64,000 bases of DNA from positions 40,476 through 104,475 of the forward strand of contig CAJTUZ010000013.1 of assembly GCA_910579735.1 (NCBI GenBank), written 5' to 3'. The translations under genes and the position numbers were made by a program. Position 1 is the stretch's first letter; each line of letters starts with the position of its first letter. This document shows, piece by piece, positions 54,874 to 63,750 of this stretch. Source of the DNA: an uncultured Lachnospiraceae bacterium (GTDB taxonomy: Bacteria > Bacillota > Clostridia > Lachnospirales > Lachnospiraceae). The notes beneath the pieces were generated by a model. That model had not been told where the DNA came from. It searched no databases and saw only the letters and a list, made by a program, of their open reading frames with translations.

Positions 54874-55080
54874 GCTGCCGCTCTGGTTGATAAAGGGGAA
54901 ATTCCGGATATATCCTGAATGCATTTGACGGAATTAAGAATATTTATTTTCTTTTTCATATGTATTTTATTTCCGGATTTCTATCCTTTTTTCATTCCAT
55001 TCGTATCTCAGCAAATCCCGCCCCGATCCGTCACCTTATAAAATCTTCGGCCTGTAAAATATTTTCAACAGGTCTAAGCA

Positions 55081-55836
55081 TTACTGTTTACTCGCTACAA
55101 TAGTAAACTCTCCCGGTATCTTTTCATTTGTCCACGCAGGATGTTCATCAAACTTTCTTAACGTAAAACCACTGTCTATGACTGAATTGATAATCTCACT
55201 GATTGTATACTTTCTGTAACTGCACTTAGGCATCTGCTCTCTGACACTTTCTTCAAAAAAGTGAGCATGTGCCATTTCTCCTTCAAAAACTTCCTTTGAA
55301 AAATAACTCATAGTTGGTTGTTCAAAATTCAATATATCTGATATTTTTGTAAACGGATGGAAATCACTGCATATCATTTTTCCGTCTTTTTTCAATAACA
55401 AATGCATAATGCGCATAAATTCATTAATCTCATGAAAATAATGTAAGACGCCTCCTTCCATAAATACTACATCAAAATAATTCCCGTACTTTTCCATATC
55501 AATTTCCAGTACATCACATACCTCAAAGTTCAAATCAATTTCTGCGGCAGCTGCCACTTCAAGCGCGTATTTCTTATTATCTTCCGAAATATCAAAGACA
55601 GTAACTTCTGCTCCCAAAACGGCTAAGGGAACAGCCTTCTTTCCGCAGGAACCGCAGATGTTTGCTACTTTAATACCATTGTAAGCATCAAAGTAATCAG
55701 AATATCTTTTCAACATTCCTATCGGATTTTCCAAGTCCCTTTTTGCTCTGTCAACCGGTGTACCGGACTGTTTCACCCAAAACTCATACGCATTATATTC
55801 CCACGCCTTTTTATTTTGAATACTATAATCTATCAT
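55081..55836 (-). CDS. Class I SAM-dependent methyltransferase
   Basis: 251 residues. Motif I is ANICGSCGKKAVPLAVLGAEV (about 57-78) with an unusual CGSCG in place of the usual GCG, then VTVFDISEDNKKYA and the VVFMEGGVLHYF strand. The N-terminus (SIQNKKAWEYNAYEFW) is that of small-molecule methyltransferases. Substrate unknown. GGGGGG lies upstream of the ATG. Between 54874 and 55080 I see no gene. Confidence 0.85.
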   Translation of the reverse strand: MIDYSIQNKKAWEYNAYEFWVKQSGTPVDRAKRDLENPIGMLKRYSDYFDAYNGIKVANICGSCGKKAVPLAVLGAEVTVFDISEDNKKYALEVAAAAEIDLNFEVCDVLEIDMEKYGNYFDVVFMEGGVLHYFHEINEFMRIMHLLLKKDGKMICSDFHPFTKISDILNFEQPTMSYFSKEVFEGEMAHAHFFEESVREQMPKCSYRKYTISEIINSVIDSGFTLRKFDEHPAWTNEKIPGEFTIVASKQ

Positions 55837-55877
55837 CTTTGAATATCCCCCCTGCTCAATTTATAAATATAATAAAT

Positions 55878-55912
55878 GCCAGGACACCGCCTTCTTCAAA
55901 GCGTGTCCCGGC
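55878..55912 (-). terminator. Terminator of the second chemoreceptor gene
   Basis: GCCGGGACAC and GTGTCCTGGC pair over 10 bp (one G-U) around a 15-nt loop, with an AT-rich tail ATTTATTATATTT on the minus strand, 86 bp past the stop. Confidence 0.55.
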
Positions 55913-55997
55913 CTGATTCCATCAGCATTGGCAAGATTGCCAGAAATGCCCCTCTTTCTTCCAAAGACCTGATATCGACTATACCTCCCGGAATAAT

Positions 55998-57542
55998 TTA
56001 TTCATCTTTCTTAAGAAGCAGCGTCATTTTATTAACCATCTCATTAATCGTATTGGCCTGTGTGGAAATCTCCGCTGTATCACTGGCATTGCTTTCAGCC
56101 ATTTCCCTTATGATACTAAACTGTTCATTCTCGTTTCTAATACTTTCTGCAATATCCTGATTAATTAAAACAGTATTCTTAATAACCTCTGACTGCTCTC
56201 TATGCGCATCTCCCATGGCTTTAACAGCATCCACAGACACATTCAGCAAATTTGTCATATCTTTCATTCCGTCAAAAACATTTGCGAAAAATTCATTCTG
56301 CTTTCTTAATTTGGTGAAATTCTCTTCTACCTGCGCAGTAATATCAACGACATTCTGCTGTATCCGTTCAGTAACTGCCTGAACATCTTTTAAGGATTCC
56401 TGCGTGTTATTAGCAAGATTTCCAACTTCCGTTGCAACTACAGCAAAACCTTTCCCTGCTTCCCCGGCCCGTGCAGCCTCAATGGAAGCATTTAATGCCA
56501 GCAAATTCGTAGATGACGAAATATCATTAATAAGATTCAAAGTGACTCCTATTTGCTTAACAGCTTCCGATAATTTTTCCGTTATACTGATTGTAGTATC
56601 CATGGATTGAGATACCTCGCTGTTGATCAGGGATAAATCATTGAGCAGTTCCTCATTCTGTTTTGATTTATCCAGAAGATTCTTAGAAGTATCTTCCACC
56701 TTCTCTACGTTCTCGGCAACAACGTCTTCCCATTTATTCAATTCGCCAAGATTAAGCATACTTTCATCTGTTTTGGAACTTAACAGATTGCTTCCGACAG
56801 CCAATTGCTCGCTTGTCGCTGCAAGTTCCTGTGCAGAAGCACTTTCATTTCCGGAAATCTGAGAAAGAGCCACCCCTGCCGTATGTAGTTTATCTGATAA
56901 TTCCCGGACAGTGGCAAGGACATTGGTAACATGTTCATTATTCTTTTCCAATTCATCTTTTTTGGCATTTACTAAAAAATGCGCAACAAAAAATATAAAA
57001 ATAATCAATCCGGTCAGTGATAACACCAATGCAACCAAACACATGATAATATCTGCCAGAAATAATTCATCCTTAACGGGAAGAAGATCCGTACCTTTTA
57101 TAAACCAGCCTATAAATAAAGAAACCATGCAGGCCAAACCGCCTGCCAACAGCAGTTTAATATCCAGAAAAAATGCTATCAAAATGAGGAAAAAGAATAA
57201 AAATCCCCAAAATGTTCTCGAAGGAAGCATGTATAATAGATAATTCCACTGAAGCACTAAAATGACTACTGAAAAGATTTTACCAACCTTTAATCTGCCC
57301 TCTAATAAATATCCCTCTTTATCAAATGATGTCCTTATTATAACGATTGCAGTTATAAAAAATATTACATCCATTATACCTAAACCAATTGTAGCAAGCC
57401 ATGGCACTGCCGGATATAACCCAAACATTTTCTCCGTATTAAACATGACCGTAGCGCACATACACGCACAAACCAATATAATAAGTCCCCATTTAAACAC
57501 CGTAGATAAGTAAACCTCAACAGACGTTTTTTTCTTGTTCAT
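55998..57542 (-). CDS. Methyl-accepting chemotaxis protein with multi-helix membrane domain
   Basis: 514 residues. Six hydrophobic helices lie in the first ~200 residues, with no sizeable extracellular domain between them. Then comes a cytoplasmic coiled-coil signalling domain with the hairpin [18 protein letters not shown] near 390. This class, as opposed to the Cache receptor at 19984, presumably senses something within the membrane or intracellularly. Start 57542 has AGGGGG about 9 nt upstream; ATG 57548 is an alternative. Confidence 0.87.
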   Translation of the reverse strand: MNKKKTSVEVYLSTVFKWGLIILVCACMCATVMFNTEKMFGLYPAVPWLATIGLGIMDVIFFITAIVIIRTSFDKEGYLLEGRLKVGKIFSVVILVLQWNYLLYMLPSRTFWGFLFFFLILIAFFLDIKLLLAGGLACMVSLFIGWFIKGTDLLPVKDELFLADIIMCLVALVLSLTGLIIFIFFVAHFLVNAKKDELEKNNEHVTNVLATVRELSDKLHTAGVALSQISGNESASAQELAATSEQLAVGSNLLSSKTDESMLNLGELNKWEDVVAENVEKVEDTSKNLLDKSKQNEELLNDLSLINSEVSQSMDTTISITEKLSEAVKQIGVTLNLINDISSSTNLLALNASIEAARAGEAGKGFAVVATEVGNLANNTQESLKDVQAVTERIQQNVVDITAQVEENFTKLRKQNEFFANVFDGMKDMTNLLNVSVDAVKAMGDAHREQSEVIKNTVLINQDIAESIRNENEQFSIIREMAESNASDTAEISTQANTINEMVNKMTLLLKKDE

Positions 57543-57673
57543 ATTCATTAACCCCCTGGAATTTAAATAATTGAAGAGCATATTGAAGATCATAAAATAA
57601 TTACTAAAAAAGCTCTTTATCTACAATATCAGATAAAAAGCATATTTTTATGACCTTTGAATTTAAAAAGAGC

Positions 57674-58103
57674 TTACAGTTTGTGATGCGGAAAGTATAT
57701 TGCTGCAGCCACAACTGCCATGTCAATTCTTTCATGCGTTCTGTACACAAACGCTGCTATCAATATATCATCTTTATATATTTTTGTCAATTTCTGCGTC
57801 GACAAAATTTCGTCTTCTTTCTTATCCGGTCTCTTATCTGTTTTATCCTGTTCAGCCTTTTGAGAATCTGATATGGTGCCTTGTGTTTCCTTTTCTTCCT
57901 CCGTTTGGGCAAATCTGTCCGCTGTTTCTTCATGCCCGCCATTATAGGAAAACGCTGTTTTTCAGCAAGGTTTTCCGTAAGAAATACACAAATGCAGATA
58001 CCGCGAAAGAAATCTGAACGCACTTTAAAATCTGTATGACATAATAGACAACACATAAATTCAAAAAGCTTAGGGCACTATTCCAAAGTTCCTGCACTGT
58101 CAT
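57674..58103 (-). pseudogene. Probable M56/BlaR1-like protease remnant
   Basis: An ATG at 58103 overlaps the TGA of the frame-restored blaI gene (ATGA) and opens a 53-codon frame (to 57942) with a hydrophobic stretch LNLCVVYYVIQIL. One nucleotide-shift later the frame continues for about 90 codons as a charged linker (HEETADRFAQTEEEKETQ) and a short tail ending at 57674. No HExxH zinc site is present. Position after blaI, size and composition suggest the stump of a BlaR1/M56 protease gene; the assignment is inferential. The rest of the 530-bp stretch between the chemoreceptor and blaI shows nothing else. Confidence 0.4.
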
Positions 58104-58416
58104 TTCCCATCATCATCCTCTTCCTTACATTGCTCCAGGATTTCTTCCAATTCCCGGCTTTTTCCCTCTGACATTCTTCTTTTGACTTCTGGACGGAATA
58201 GTGGTAAACCCTCGAATCATGTTCGTCTATGGTATAGCTTAAAACACCTTTCTGCCACAAACGGTTCAACAGGACACGCACCATTCTGGGCGACATATCT
58301 GACCTGTCCTGCACTTTCCTGATAACTTCCCCGGCAGTCATGACAGGCGGATCATTCGTCCAAAATACTTCCATAATCAGCCATTCACTTTGACTCGGAG
58401 TCGTTTCTCTTTTCAT
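58078..58416 (-). pseudogene. BlaI/MecI-family repressor with a C-terminal frameshift
   Basis: The first ~85 residues are a BlaI-type winged helix: SEWLIMEVFWTNDPP, TAGEVIRKV, SPRMVRVLLNRLWQKGVL and a YHYSVQKS wing. After the run AAAAA (58159-58163) the given frame reads a basic non-homologous tail. One frame over it continues SRELEEILEQCKEEDDDGK, a BlaI-like end whose TGA overlaps the ATG of the next gene. Restoring one A would repair it. Even so the protein is shorter than usual, missing part of the dimerisation helix. No clear ribosome binding site precedes the ATG. Confidence 0.65.
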
Positions 58417-58493
58417 GCTGTTTAGTTTCTTTTTTTACTATGTTAATATCTTTATTGGACAAATTTCCATGTTTGTTAATGTTTGTTGTGCTT

Positions 58494-59015
58494 TTATCTT
58501 TCTGTTTTCAGCAAAGAGTACATCTTCATGTCAATGACTTCACCATTTTTAACAGCGTTGCTTCTCAAAGTTCCTTCATACTGGAAGCCTGCTTTTTCAA
58601 GCGCCCGGCAAGAGGCGATATTGTACGCAAATGGTTCTGCATATATGCGGATAATATCGCTCTTATCAAAAACATACTCACAAATCTGCTTGATCGCTTC
58701 GGTCATAATTCCCCTGCCCCAGTATTCTTCTGCAACATAATATCCCAACTCAGCAGTCCGCCTATGTATGTTTCCCTGTCGAAAAACTCCAATACTGCCA
58801 ACCGCTTTATGATCTGCCGTGACAGCAAACGCAAATGTGTCATTTTCATCTGCGGAAAGCATAGCAGAAATATAGTCCGCTCCATCTTTCTCTGTATAAG
58901 GATACGGTAATCCATCCCGAAGATTATCCTGTATTTTTTTATTAGAGAGTGCTATTGCCAAGTCTTTTGCATCAGATAACTTCCACTTCCTTATTCTGTA
59001 ATTCATTTTATCCAT
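58494..59015 (-). CDS. RimJ/RimL-type GNAT acetyltransferase
   Basis: 173 residues. AELGYYVAEEYWGRGIMTEAI (about 88-108) is the acetyl-CoA motif of ribosomal-protein acetyltransferase-like GNATs; CRALEKAGFQYEG follows near 140. AGGAG lies 8 nt before the ATG. It stands alone; protein or small-molecule substrate unknown. Confidence 0.88.
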   Translation of the reverse strand: MDKMNYRIRKWKLSDAKDLAIALSNKKIQDNLRDGLPYPYTEKDGADYISAMLSADENDTFAFAVTADHKAVGSIGVFRQGNIHRRTAELGYYVAEEYWGRGIMTEAIKQICEYVFDKSDIIRIYAEPFAYNIASCRALEKAGFQYEGTLRSNAVKNGEVIDMKMYSLLKTER

Positions 59016-59229
59016 ATACGCTTCTCCTTCGGCTTTTCATTCGACTTCCCAATCTTCTGTTTCCGATACAATTCGAGTACGCACCCGCAATTTAACACTC
59101 CATTATTAAAATATTGCACAATAATAATCGTTTTATTTTTAACCGCTCTTATTATATGGTGTTGGCGCCATGCCTTTTATATTATGAAAGAAAATTAAGC
59201 AAACATTCTATTCACATACCTATCATGTC

Positions 59230-60111
59230 CTATTGAAATAATAAGGTTTTATTTTTTGTATCTAAAACCGCCCCTCTTCCAATAGGAAAAATTGCATGAT
59301 TGGATCCATGACCAAAATCATCACAATAAGCCACCGGAATATTATATTTTTTCCCAAACCGTTCCAGTACTTCAAACAACAGCGGCGAAATATCATCTGA
59401 ATAATGTCCAAACAGCAAACCTGTTACCTGTTCCATTAACCGGCTTTGTCCAATACAAGTTAAGAACATACTGACACCTTGAACGGATTGAAATTGATCC
59501 AATTCTTCAATAAACAATATATAATTCCTGTCTGTTTGATAGGGAAAAAATCTATTTCCTAAAGCCAAAACAAAATTAAGCAAATACCCGCCAACAAGAA
59601 TTCCTTCACAACATCCCTCTGTTATAGTATACCAATCACTATTGCTGATATAATCGATTACAGTTCCATCAACTAAATGCGAAACAAATTGTTTTTTGTC
59701 ATATTCGCTGATATTATCAAATAATCCCGGAGTCTGCCCATAGTACGTCGTTATGCCGGTTTGCGCATATATCGCATTAAGTATCGATGTTCCATCACTA
59801 TAACTCAAGAAAAACTTCGGAGTTTCTTTTATTCTATTATAATCTATATACGGAAGCAGATCCACGCTTCCATAACCCCCGCCAAAGAATACCAGCTTTA
59901 CGTTTTCGTCATATATCATCCCGTTCAAATCATCAACACGCTCTGCTGCACTTGCAGTAAATTTATAAGTGTCTTTATAAATATTCTTGCCGAATTTGAC
60001 TTGAAATCCTAATCTTTCAATGCCTTCCGCATACTTTTCATAATCATTTTGATTTGCCACCCAACTTGGTGATATAATTCCAATGGTATCGCCATGTTTT
60101 AACAAATTCAT
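59230..60111 (-). CDS. S66-family LD-carboxypeptidase / MccF-like peptidase
   Basis: 293 residues. GDTIGIISPSW opens the fold and FFGGGYGSVDLLPYIDY is the S66 glycine turn. The nucleophile Ser lies in FLSYSDGTS near residue 108, and a Glu/His pair is expected in the C-terminal half (LFIEELDQ, then DDFGHGSNH). S66 enzymes cleave muropeptides (LdcA) or inactivate microcin C7-type antibiotics (MccF). With a Vat-like acetyltransferase next door, a resistance role is worth considering but not shown. Confidence 0.88.
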   Translation of the reverse strand: MNLLKHGDTIGIISPSWVANQNDYEKYAEGIERLGFQVKFGKNIYKDTYKFTASAAERVDDLNGMIYDENVKLVFFGGGYGSVDLLPYIDYNRIKETPKFFLSYSDGTSILNAIYAQTGITTYYGQTPGLFDNISEYDKKQFVSHLVDGTVIDYISNSDWYTITEGCCEGILVGGYLLNFVLALGNRFFPYQTDRNYILFIEELDQFQSVQGVSMFLTCIGQSRLMEQVTGLLFGHYSDDISPLLFEVLERFGKKYNIPVAYCDDFGHGSNHAIFPIGRGAVLDTKNKTLLFQ

Positions 60112-60237
60112 ATATTTTTCCCTTTCGCAATGTTTTGACTTAGACGTGTAACATGAAAAATTTATTTGTCGATATAATCAACTTAACCTGACCGAAAAGA
60201 GGGGGTGTTTAATGAAACATGTGAAAAATGTTTCCAA

Positions 60238-60867
60238 TTATTCCAAATCCTCAATGCGACCTGATTGAATCGCCGCAATATTTTTCTTAATCCTGTTTTC
60301 GGACCAGTTCCACCATTGAAGTTTCAATAATTTAGAAATCACATCGTCCGAAAACCGTTTTCGTATCGGTTTTGCAGGAACACCTCCAACAACCGTATAA
60401 GGCGGTACATCTTTTGTAACAACTGCCCGTGCACCAATAATCGCTCCATCACCAATCGTTACACCAGATAGAATAACTGCTTCAAAACCAATCCAAACAT
60501 CATTGCCGATCACAATGCCGCCTTTGTTATCCCATGCGCTTGTAATCTCTTTTACGTCCAATTCCCATTCCTCGAAAAATATTGGAAACGGATATGTTGA
60601 AAGTGAAGACATTGCATGATTTGCACTGGTAAACAGAAACTTTGCTCCACAGGCGATAGAGCAGAACTTACCAATTTGCAGCTGATCTCCATTAATCGGA
60701 TAATGATATAATACATTATTCTTTTCAAATTCCCGTGGATCGTGCACAAAATCATTGTACATTGTATAATCGCCAATTTTAATTCTGTCATTGGTAATCA
60801 CTTTTTTTAAATAAATTGTTTGGGTATCTCCTGTCCGGGGATAAATTTTGTTCTCCGATATAGTCAT
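60238..60867 (-). CDS. Vat/CatB-like xenobiotic O-acetyltransferase
   Basis: 209 residues with a left-handed beta-helix of hexapeptide repeats ([31 protein letters not shown]). The catalytic-type His is in ANHAMSS near residue 87, a W/Y-rich insertion follows, and [14 protein letters not shown] closes the helix. The order matches Vat-type streptogramin A and CatB-type chloramphenicol acetyltransferases; the drug cannot be decided. Start 60867 has GGAGG 8 nt upstream. A 12-codon leader ORF with a strong ribosome binding site lies between promoter and gene. Confidence 0.86.
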   Translation of the reverse strand: MTISENKIYPRTGDTQTIYLKKVITNDRIKIGDYTMYNDFVHDPREFEKNNVLYHYPINGDQLQIGKFCSIACGAKFLFTSANHAMSSLSTYPFPIFFEEWELDVKEITSAWDNKGGIVIGNDVWIGFEAVILSGVTIGDGAIIGARAVVTKDVPPYTVVGGVPAKPIRKRFSDDVISKLLKLQWWNWSENRIKKNIAAIQSGRIEDLE

Positions 60868-60895
60868 TTTAAAATCCTCCATGCTCTGATAGTTA

Positions 60896-60934
60896 TTATG
60901 CGACTATATCGGTTACTACAATGCAGCGTTTCAC
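60896..60934 (-). CDS. Candidate 12-residue leader peptide upstream of the Vat-like gene
   Basis: GTG start at 60934 with GGAGGT 6 nt upstream encodes [12 protein letters not shown] and ends with tandem TAA stops, 28 nt before the Vat-like ATG. Cat and erm genes in Gram-positives are often induced by antibiotic stalling in just such a leader. Whether this leader refolds the mRNA to hide the second ribosome binding site is not evident by eye; only weak pairing was found. Confidence 0.45.
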   Translation of the reverse strand: MKRCIVVTDIVA

Positions 60935-60969
60935 CTTATTACCTCCATCAGCCTAAATTTACGGTTTTG

Positions 60970-60999
60970 ATTATACCACTTCTTCTCTCCATTACACAA
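60970..60999 (-). promoter_or_regulatory. Promoter of the leader/Vat-like transcript
   Basis: Minus-strand TTGTGT (60994-60999), 18-bp spacer ending in TGG, TATAAT (60970-60975): an extended -10 (TGGTATAAT). The leader ORF starts about 35 bp further on. Between 61000 and 61174 I see nothing supportable. Confidence 0.65.
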
Positions 61000-61174
61000 G
61001 AATATAGGGTATAGCAATCGCTACACCCCACTGGTTATGTCCCGTTTCACTCCCTGTGCCGCCTTTAAAGCCAGGTTCTGCCAATGCCTTTCGTCATTTT
61101 CAACAGCTTATTTGTTAAACTTTTTTAATTTAGCACTTCTGTGTAATATAATCTTGTTCCCGTAAAATATCTTG

Positions 61175-61443
61175 TTTAAGAGTCGCGCTTTCTTACTTTT
61201 GAAGAATGTACTTCTCCAGCATTTAAACTGAAGAAAGCACCCTCACATTCTGTTTCATATGAATCGATCCCATCATTTGTCTGAACCAAAACTTTATCTG
61301 ATCGTAAATATATTTTGTGCCATGCCCGTTTTCACCTATTGCATGATGAGTTTAAATTCTGTTGCTCCCCAATCGTATGCATTATGCAATGCTTCCCGAA
61401 AAAGTTTCAACGGATCTCCAAAGTCACTTGCTATTTCCAAAAT
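61175..61443 (-). pseudogene. Remnant of a GHKL-type ATPase gene
   Basis: Translation gives pieces of one protein in different frames. FREALHNAYDWGATEF (an ATPase N-box with Glu, Asn and Asp) lies in the frame of the fused ORF. GENGHGTK then appears in a second frame, and IYLRSDKVLVQTNDGIDSYE with a tail to the TAA at 61175 in a third. Together these resemble a short stretch of a histidine-kinase/Hsp90-type ATPase domain, broken by at least two frame changes. Confidence 0.55.
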
Positions 61444-61497
61444 TTCCTCCATATCCGCTAATGCCTTATCTGTGATCTCTACCTTATACTGCTTCAT
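61336..61497 (-). pseudogene. relE toxin 5' fragment fused to an ATPase fragment
   Basis: A 53-codon frame. Codons 1-18 read MKQYKVEITDKALADMEE, the start of a RelE/ParE toxin. From about 61443 it continues in frame into ILEIASDFGDPLKLFREAL and the ATPase N-box, then stops. The two halves belong to unrelated families, so a deletion has joined them. It starts 2 nt after the relB stop, as a genuine relE would. Confidence 0.65.
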
Positions 61498-61499
61498 AC

Positions 61500-61801
61500 T
61501 TAATGACTCTCCCTAAATTTCGCAAAAGCAGACACCGCATCCTGCACCCTGCCGGCATGTATATCATCATATCCCTCTTGCAATTTCCTATGAATTTCCT
61601 CATCTGTCATTAAATCTGCATTAAGACTAGAGGGAGCTTTCGGCAATGTCACTGCAAAAGGGATTCCTCCTGTTAATGAAATTTGATTGAGATACATATC
61701 TATTGCTGTAGACATCGGGATGCCTAATCGTGTAAGCACATCTTCAGCTCGTTGTTTACTATTGGATTTATTCTTAAATTTAAGGTTGCTGCTTTTTCCA
61801 T
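61500..61801 (-). pseudogene. relB: RelB/DinJ antitoxin with a frameshift
   Basis: ATG 61801 with AGGAG upstream starts MEKAATLNLRINPIV, then one base is missing from the A-run at 61755-61757, so this frame stops after 25 codons. One frame over it continues QRAEDVLTRLGIPMSTAIDM to KFRESH and a stop at 61500. Restoring one A gives a normal ~100-residue RelB/DinJ with ribbon-helix-helix start. Together with the truncated relE the locus appears dead, unless the missing base is an error. Confidence 0.7.
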
Positions 61802-61824
61802 ATCAAATCATCTCCTTTGGTTAA

Positions 61825-61852
61825 ATTGTAACGCTTTTTCGTTACACATCAA
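61825..61852 (-). promoter_or_regulatory. relBE promoter with palindromic operator
   Basis: Minus-strand TTGATG (61847-61852), 16-bp spacer, TACAAT (61825-61830). TGTAACG-6-CGTTACA (61827-61846) is a perfect 7-bp inverted repeat covering the spacer and part of the -10 box, the expected place for RelB binding. Confidence 0.6.
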
Positions 61853-62202
61853 TGTGAATACAAAAATCCTCCGCATTTGCGGGCAATATTTATTTTACCC
61901 AAATCATAATAATATAAATAATACAAATATGGCAGGATATCTCATAGATCACCTGCCATACCTAATATTTTATTCTAAATTAGAATCACTCGAACTCGGC
62001 GTGTTCTTTATTGTTATTAACTGTATTTATTTAAATTTTGTGCAAATACACGCCCATTTTTACTTCAATTACATCATTTATTATGGCTTGCTGATTTTCT
62101 GTTGCTAAAATGTTGCCACGCATTTATTATAGCAAATCACTGTAAATTTTGTCATCAAAAAATTACTCCATAACGCTCTATTTATAACACAGTCTCTGTA
62201 AC
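61853..62202. other. 350-bp AT-rich stretch without a gene
   Basis: I see no supportable gene here. It holds one hairpin (61928-61960) and short frames without ribosome binding sites. Confidence 0.6.
61928..61960. terminator. Hairpin, possible terminator
   Basis: TATGGCAGG and CCTGCCATA form a perfect 9-bp stem with a 15-nt loop. Both flanks are AT-rich but neither has a clean T-tract; it lies 240 bp beyond the MerR-type gene. Confidence 0.45.
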
Positions 62203-63540
62203 TCATACATTATCTCTTATAAATACATAATAGTCCGTATCATGACCGCCCCATCGATAATCCCCGCTCTTCCACTCTATAATCATATAGTCCATCTCAT
62301 CAACTGTCACAATTTCATATGCACAGGCGGTATGATTATAATGCTTGAGCACATAACCTTTCGTCCAGCTCTGAATCTCTTTACCCAATATGGTTTCATC
62401 CATATAAACACTAGACAAAAATCCCTTTTCTCCAAAATGCATCTGCTTAAAAAATAGTCTTTCCTGAGGGAGATGATTCACATCCGGAGCGAATTCCTCT
62501 CTATTGCGGATAAAGTCAAAGGCCTTCCAATCTCCCAGAACTCGCTCGTCATTCACAAAAGGCATATCCGTGTCATCTTCTCTGGCAATCTCACGCTTGG
62601 TATACCTGTTTTTATCAACCTGTTCCAGCACTAATACGGTAGGCCTCCCGCCACGAAGATATTCATAGGATTTATTCTCCACAAACATATAACAGCTGCC
62701 TTGATAGTCCTCAATTTGATATCTGCATAAACAGGACTGGTCGCCGCCGTCCAATTTCAGATATCCTTTTGTCCAGCTATAAATCCAGTAATCTTCTCCG
62801 CCCGGCAGGAAATAGATTTCCCTGTCCTTATTTCCCATATCGGATTCTCTCCGTTTTCCTTGCTCGGAATAAAAATCTTCCTTTACAGCATATTCACCCA
62901 CAACCTTCCATTTGCCGATGACCTGCTCATCATCCTCAAAAATAAGGTTTATATCTTCATGCAGTTCCCCCATTTCGTCTTTAAGTTTTACCACCTTGGC
63001 AACCACCTGAATCTCATTTTTGCCCTTACCACTATAGGTCATGAATCCGGAAATACGCTGAAAATTTCTTCTTTGTATTTCCTCGTCCAAACTGCGCCTT
63101 GCAGCCTGTAAAGCTTTGTGATTTAACGGTATGGGCAAGGACATTCCCTTTATAAGCATTTCTCCAAATACATTTTCTTCTACTACTGACAGTGCTTCCT
63201 GTTCAACTTTCGTATTTTTCTCCTCTTTCTCAACCATCATACATTTCACCTCCGCAATGGCAGCAAGCATATTTCGATATTCCGACTCCCGCTGTTCCAG
63301 AATGCCCATTATGAACTCATTATCGTCGGCATTTTTCAGAATATCCCTTATTTCTTTCAGAGAAAGACCACCGCTCTTTAAGAGCTCAATTTTTTGCACC
63401 TGCCCTATCTGGTCAGTCGAATAATAACGGTAACCGGAAAAATGGTCAACATATTCCGGACATAACAGTCCCTCTTTATCATAATGTCTGAGCACCGATA
63501 TGGGCATTCCCGTCATTTTTGCAAATTCACCTATTTTCAT
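62203..63540 (-). CDS. MerR-family regulator with duplicated C-terminal sensor domain
   Basis: 445 residues. MerR DNA-binding domain (1-70): MKIGEFAKMTGMPISVLRHYDK, then YVDHFSGYRYYS. A dimerising coiled coil (about 75-110) follows. The long C-terminus contains two related blocks of about 95 residues, each opening with V-G-x-W-K (VIGKWKVVGEYAV near 208 and VLGDWKAFDFIRN near 330) and later an SWTKGYxxK turn. They look like a tandem lipocalin-like or bacterial effector-binding fold. Start 63540 has AGAGG 7 nt upstream. Most MerR activators carry one small sensor domain, so the duplication is unusual. Confidence 0.85.
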   Translation of the reverse strand: MKIGEFAKMTGMPISVLRHYDKEGLLCPEYVDHFSGYRYYSTDQIGQVQKIELLKSGGLSLKEIRDILKNADDNEFIMGILEQRESEYRNMLAAIAEVKCMMVEKEEKNTKVEQEALSVVEENVFGEMLIKGMSLPIPLNHKALQAARRSLDEEIQRRNFQRISGFMTYSGKGKNEIQVVAKVVKLKDEMGELHEDINLIFEDDEQVIGKWKVVGEYAVKEDFYSEQGKRRESDMGNKDREIYFLPGGEDYWIYSWTKGYLKLDGGDQSCLCRYQIEDYQGSCYMFVENKSYEYLRGGRPTVLVLEQVDKNRYTKREIAREDDTDMPFVNDERVLGDWKAFDFIRNREEFAPDVNHLPQERLFFKQMHFGEKGFLSSVYMDETILGKEIQSWTKGYVLKHYNHTACAYEIVTVDEMDYMIIEWKSGDYRWGGHDTDYYVFIRDNV

Positions 63541-63597
63541 GCCCGTACCTCTTTCAAAAATCTGTTTACAGTTACTTATGAAGCACTTCATGAAAGA

Positions 63598-63628
63598 AGT
63601 ATAAACCTAATGTATGGTTTAGAGTCAA
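63598..63628 (-). promoter_or_regulatory. MerR-type promoter with 19-bp spacer
   Basis: Minus-strand TTGACT (63623-63628), a 19-bp spacer and TATACT (63598-63603). TAAACC (63602-63607) and GGTTTA (63616-63621) form a dyad inside the spacer. The over-long spacer with a central dyad is the hallmark of promoters activated by MerR proteins, so the gene probably activates itself. Confidence 0.78.
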
Positions 63629-63750
63629 CCCGGCAAACTAAAGTTATGACTCAATGCCATCTGCTATCTTTCGGAGGGTATTTATAGCTTGAATATAATA
63701 CCCTGTTTCTTTTTTGACTTCGCTTTGATGTACTGTCTTTGATTTTGAAA

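Noticed and set aside
54874..55080. Possible hairpins (AATTCCG/CGGAATT and CCTGT/ACAGG)
   Set aside because: Stems are short, loops long and no T-tract follows; not supportable as terminators.
60211..60264. Short plus-strand frame with a GAGGGGG-like site, [18 protein letters not shown]
   Set aside because: Only 17 codons, overlaps the 3' end of the Vat-like gene on the other strand, and no promoter or partner gene supports it.
61853..62202. A 29-codon minus-strand frame (MRGNILATENQQ)
   Set aside because: No ribosome binding site, no similarity and preceded directly by stop codons; probably chance.
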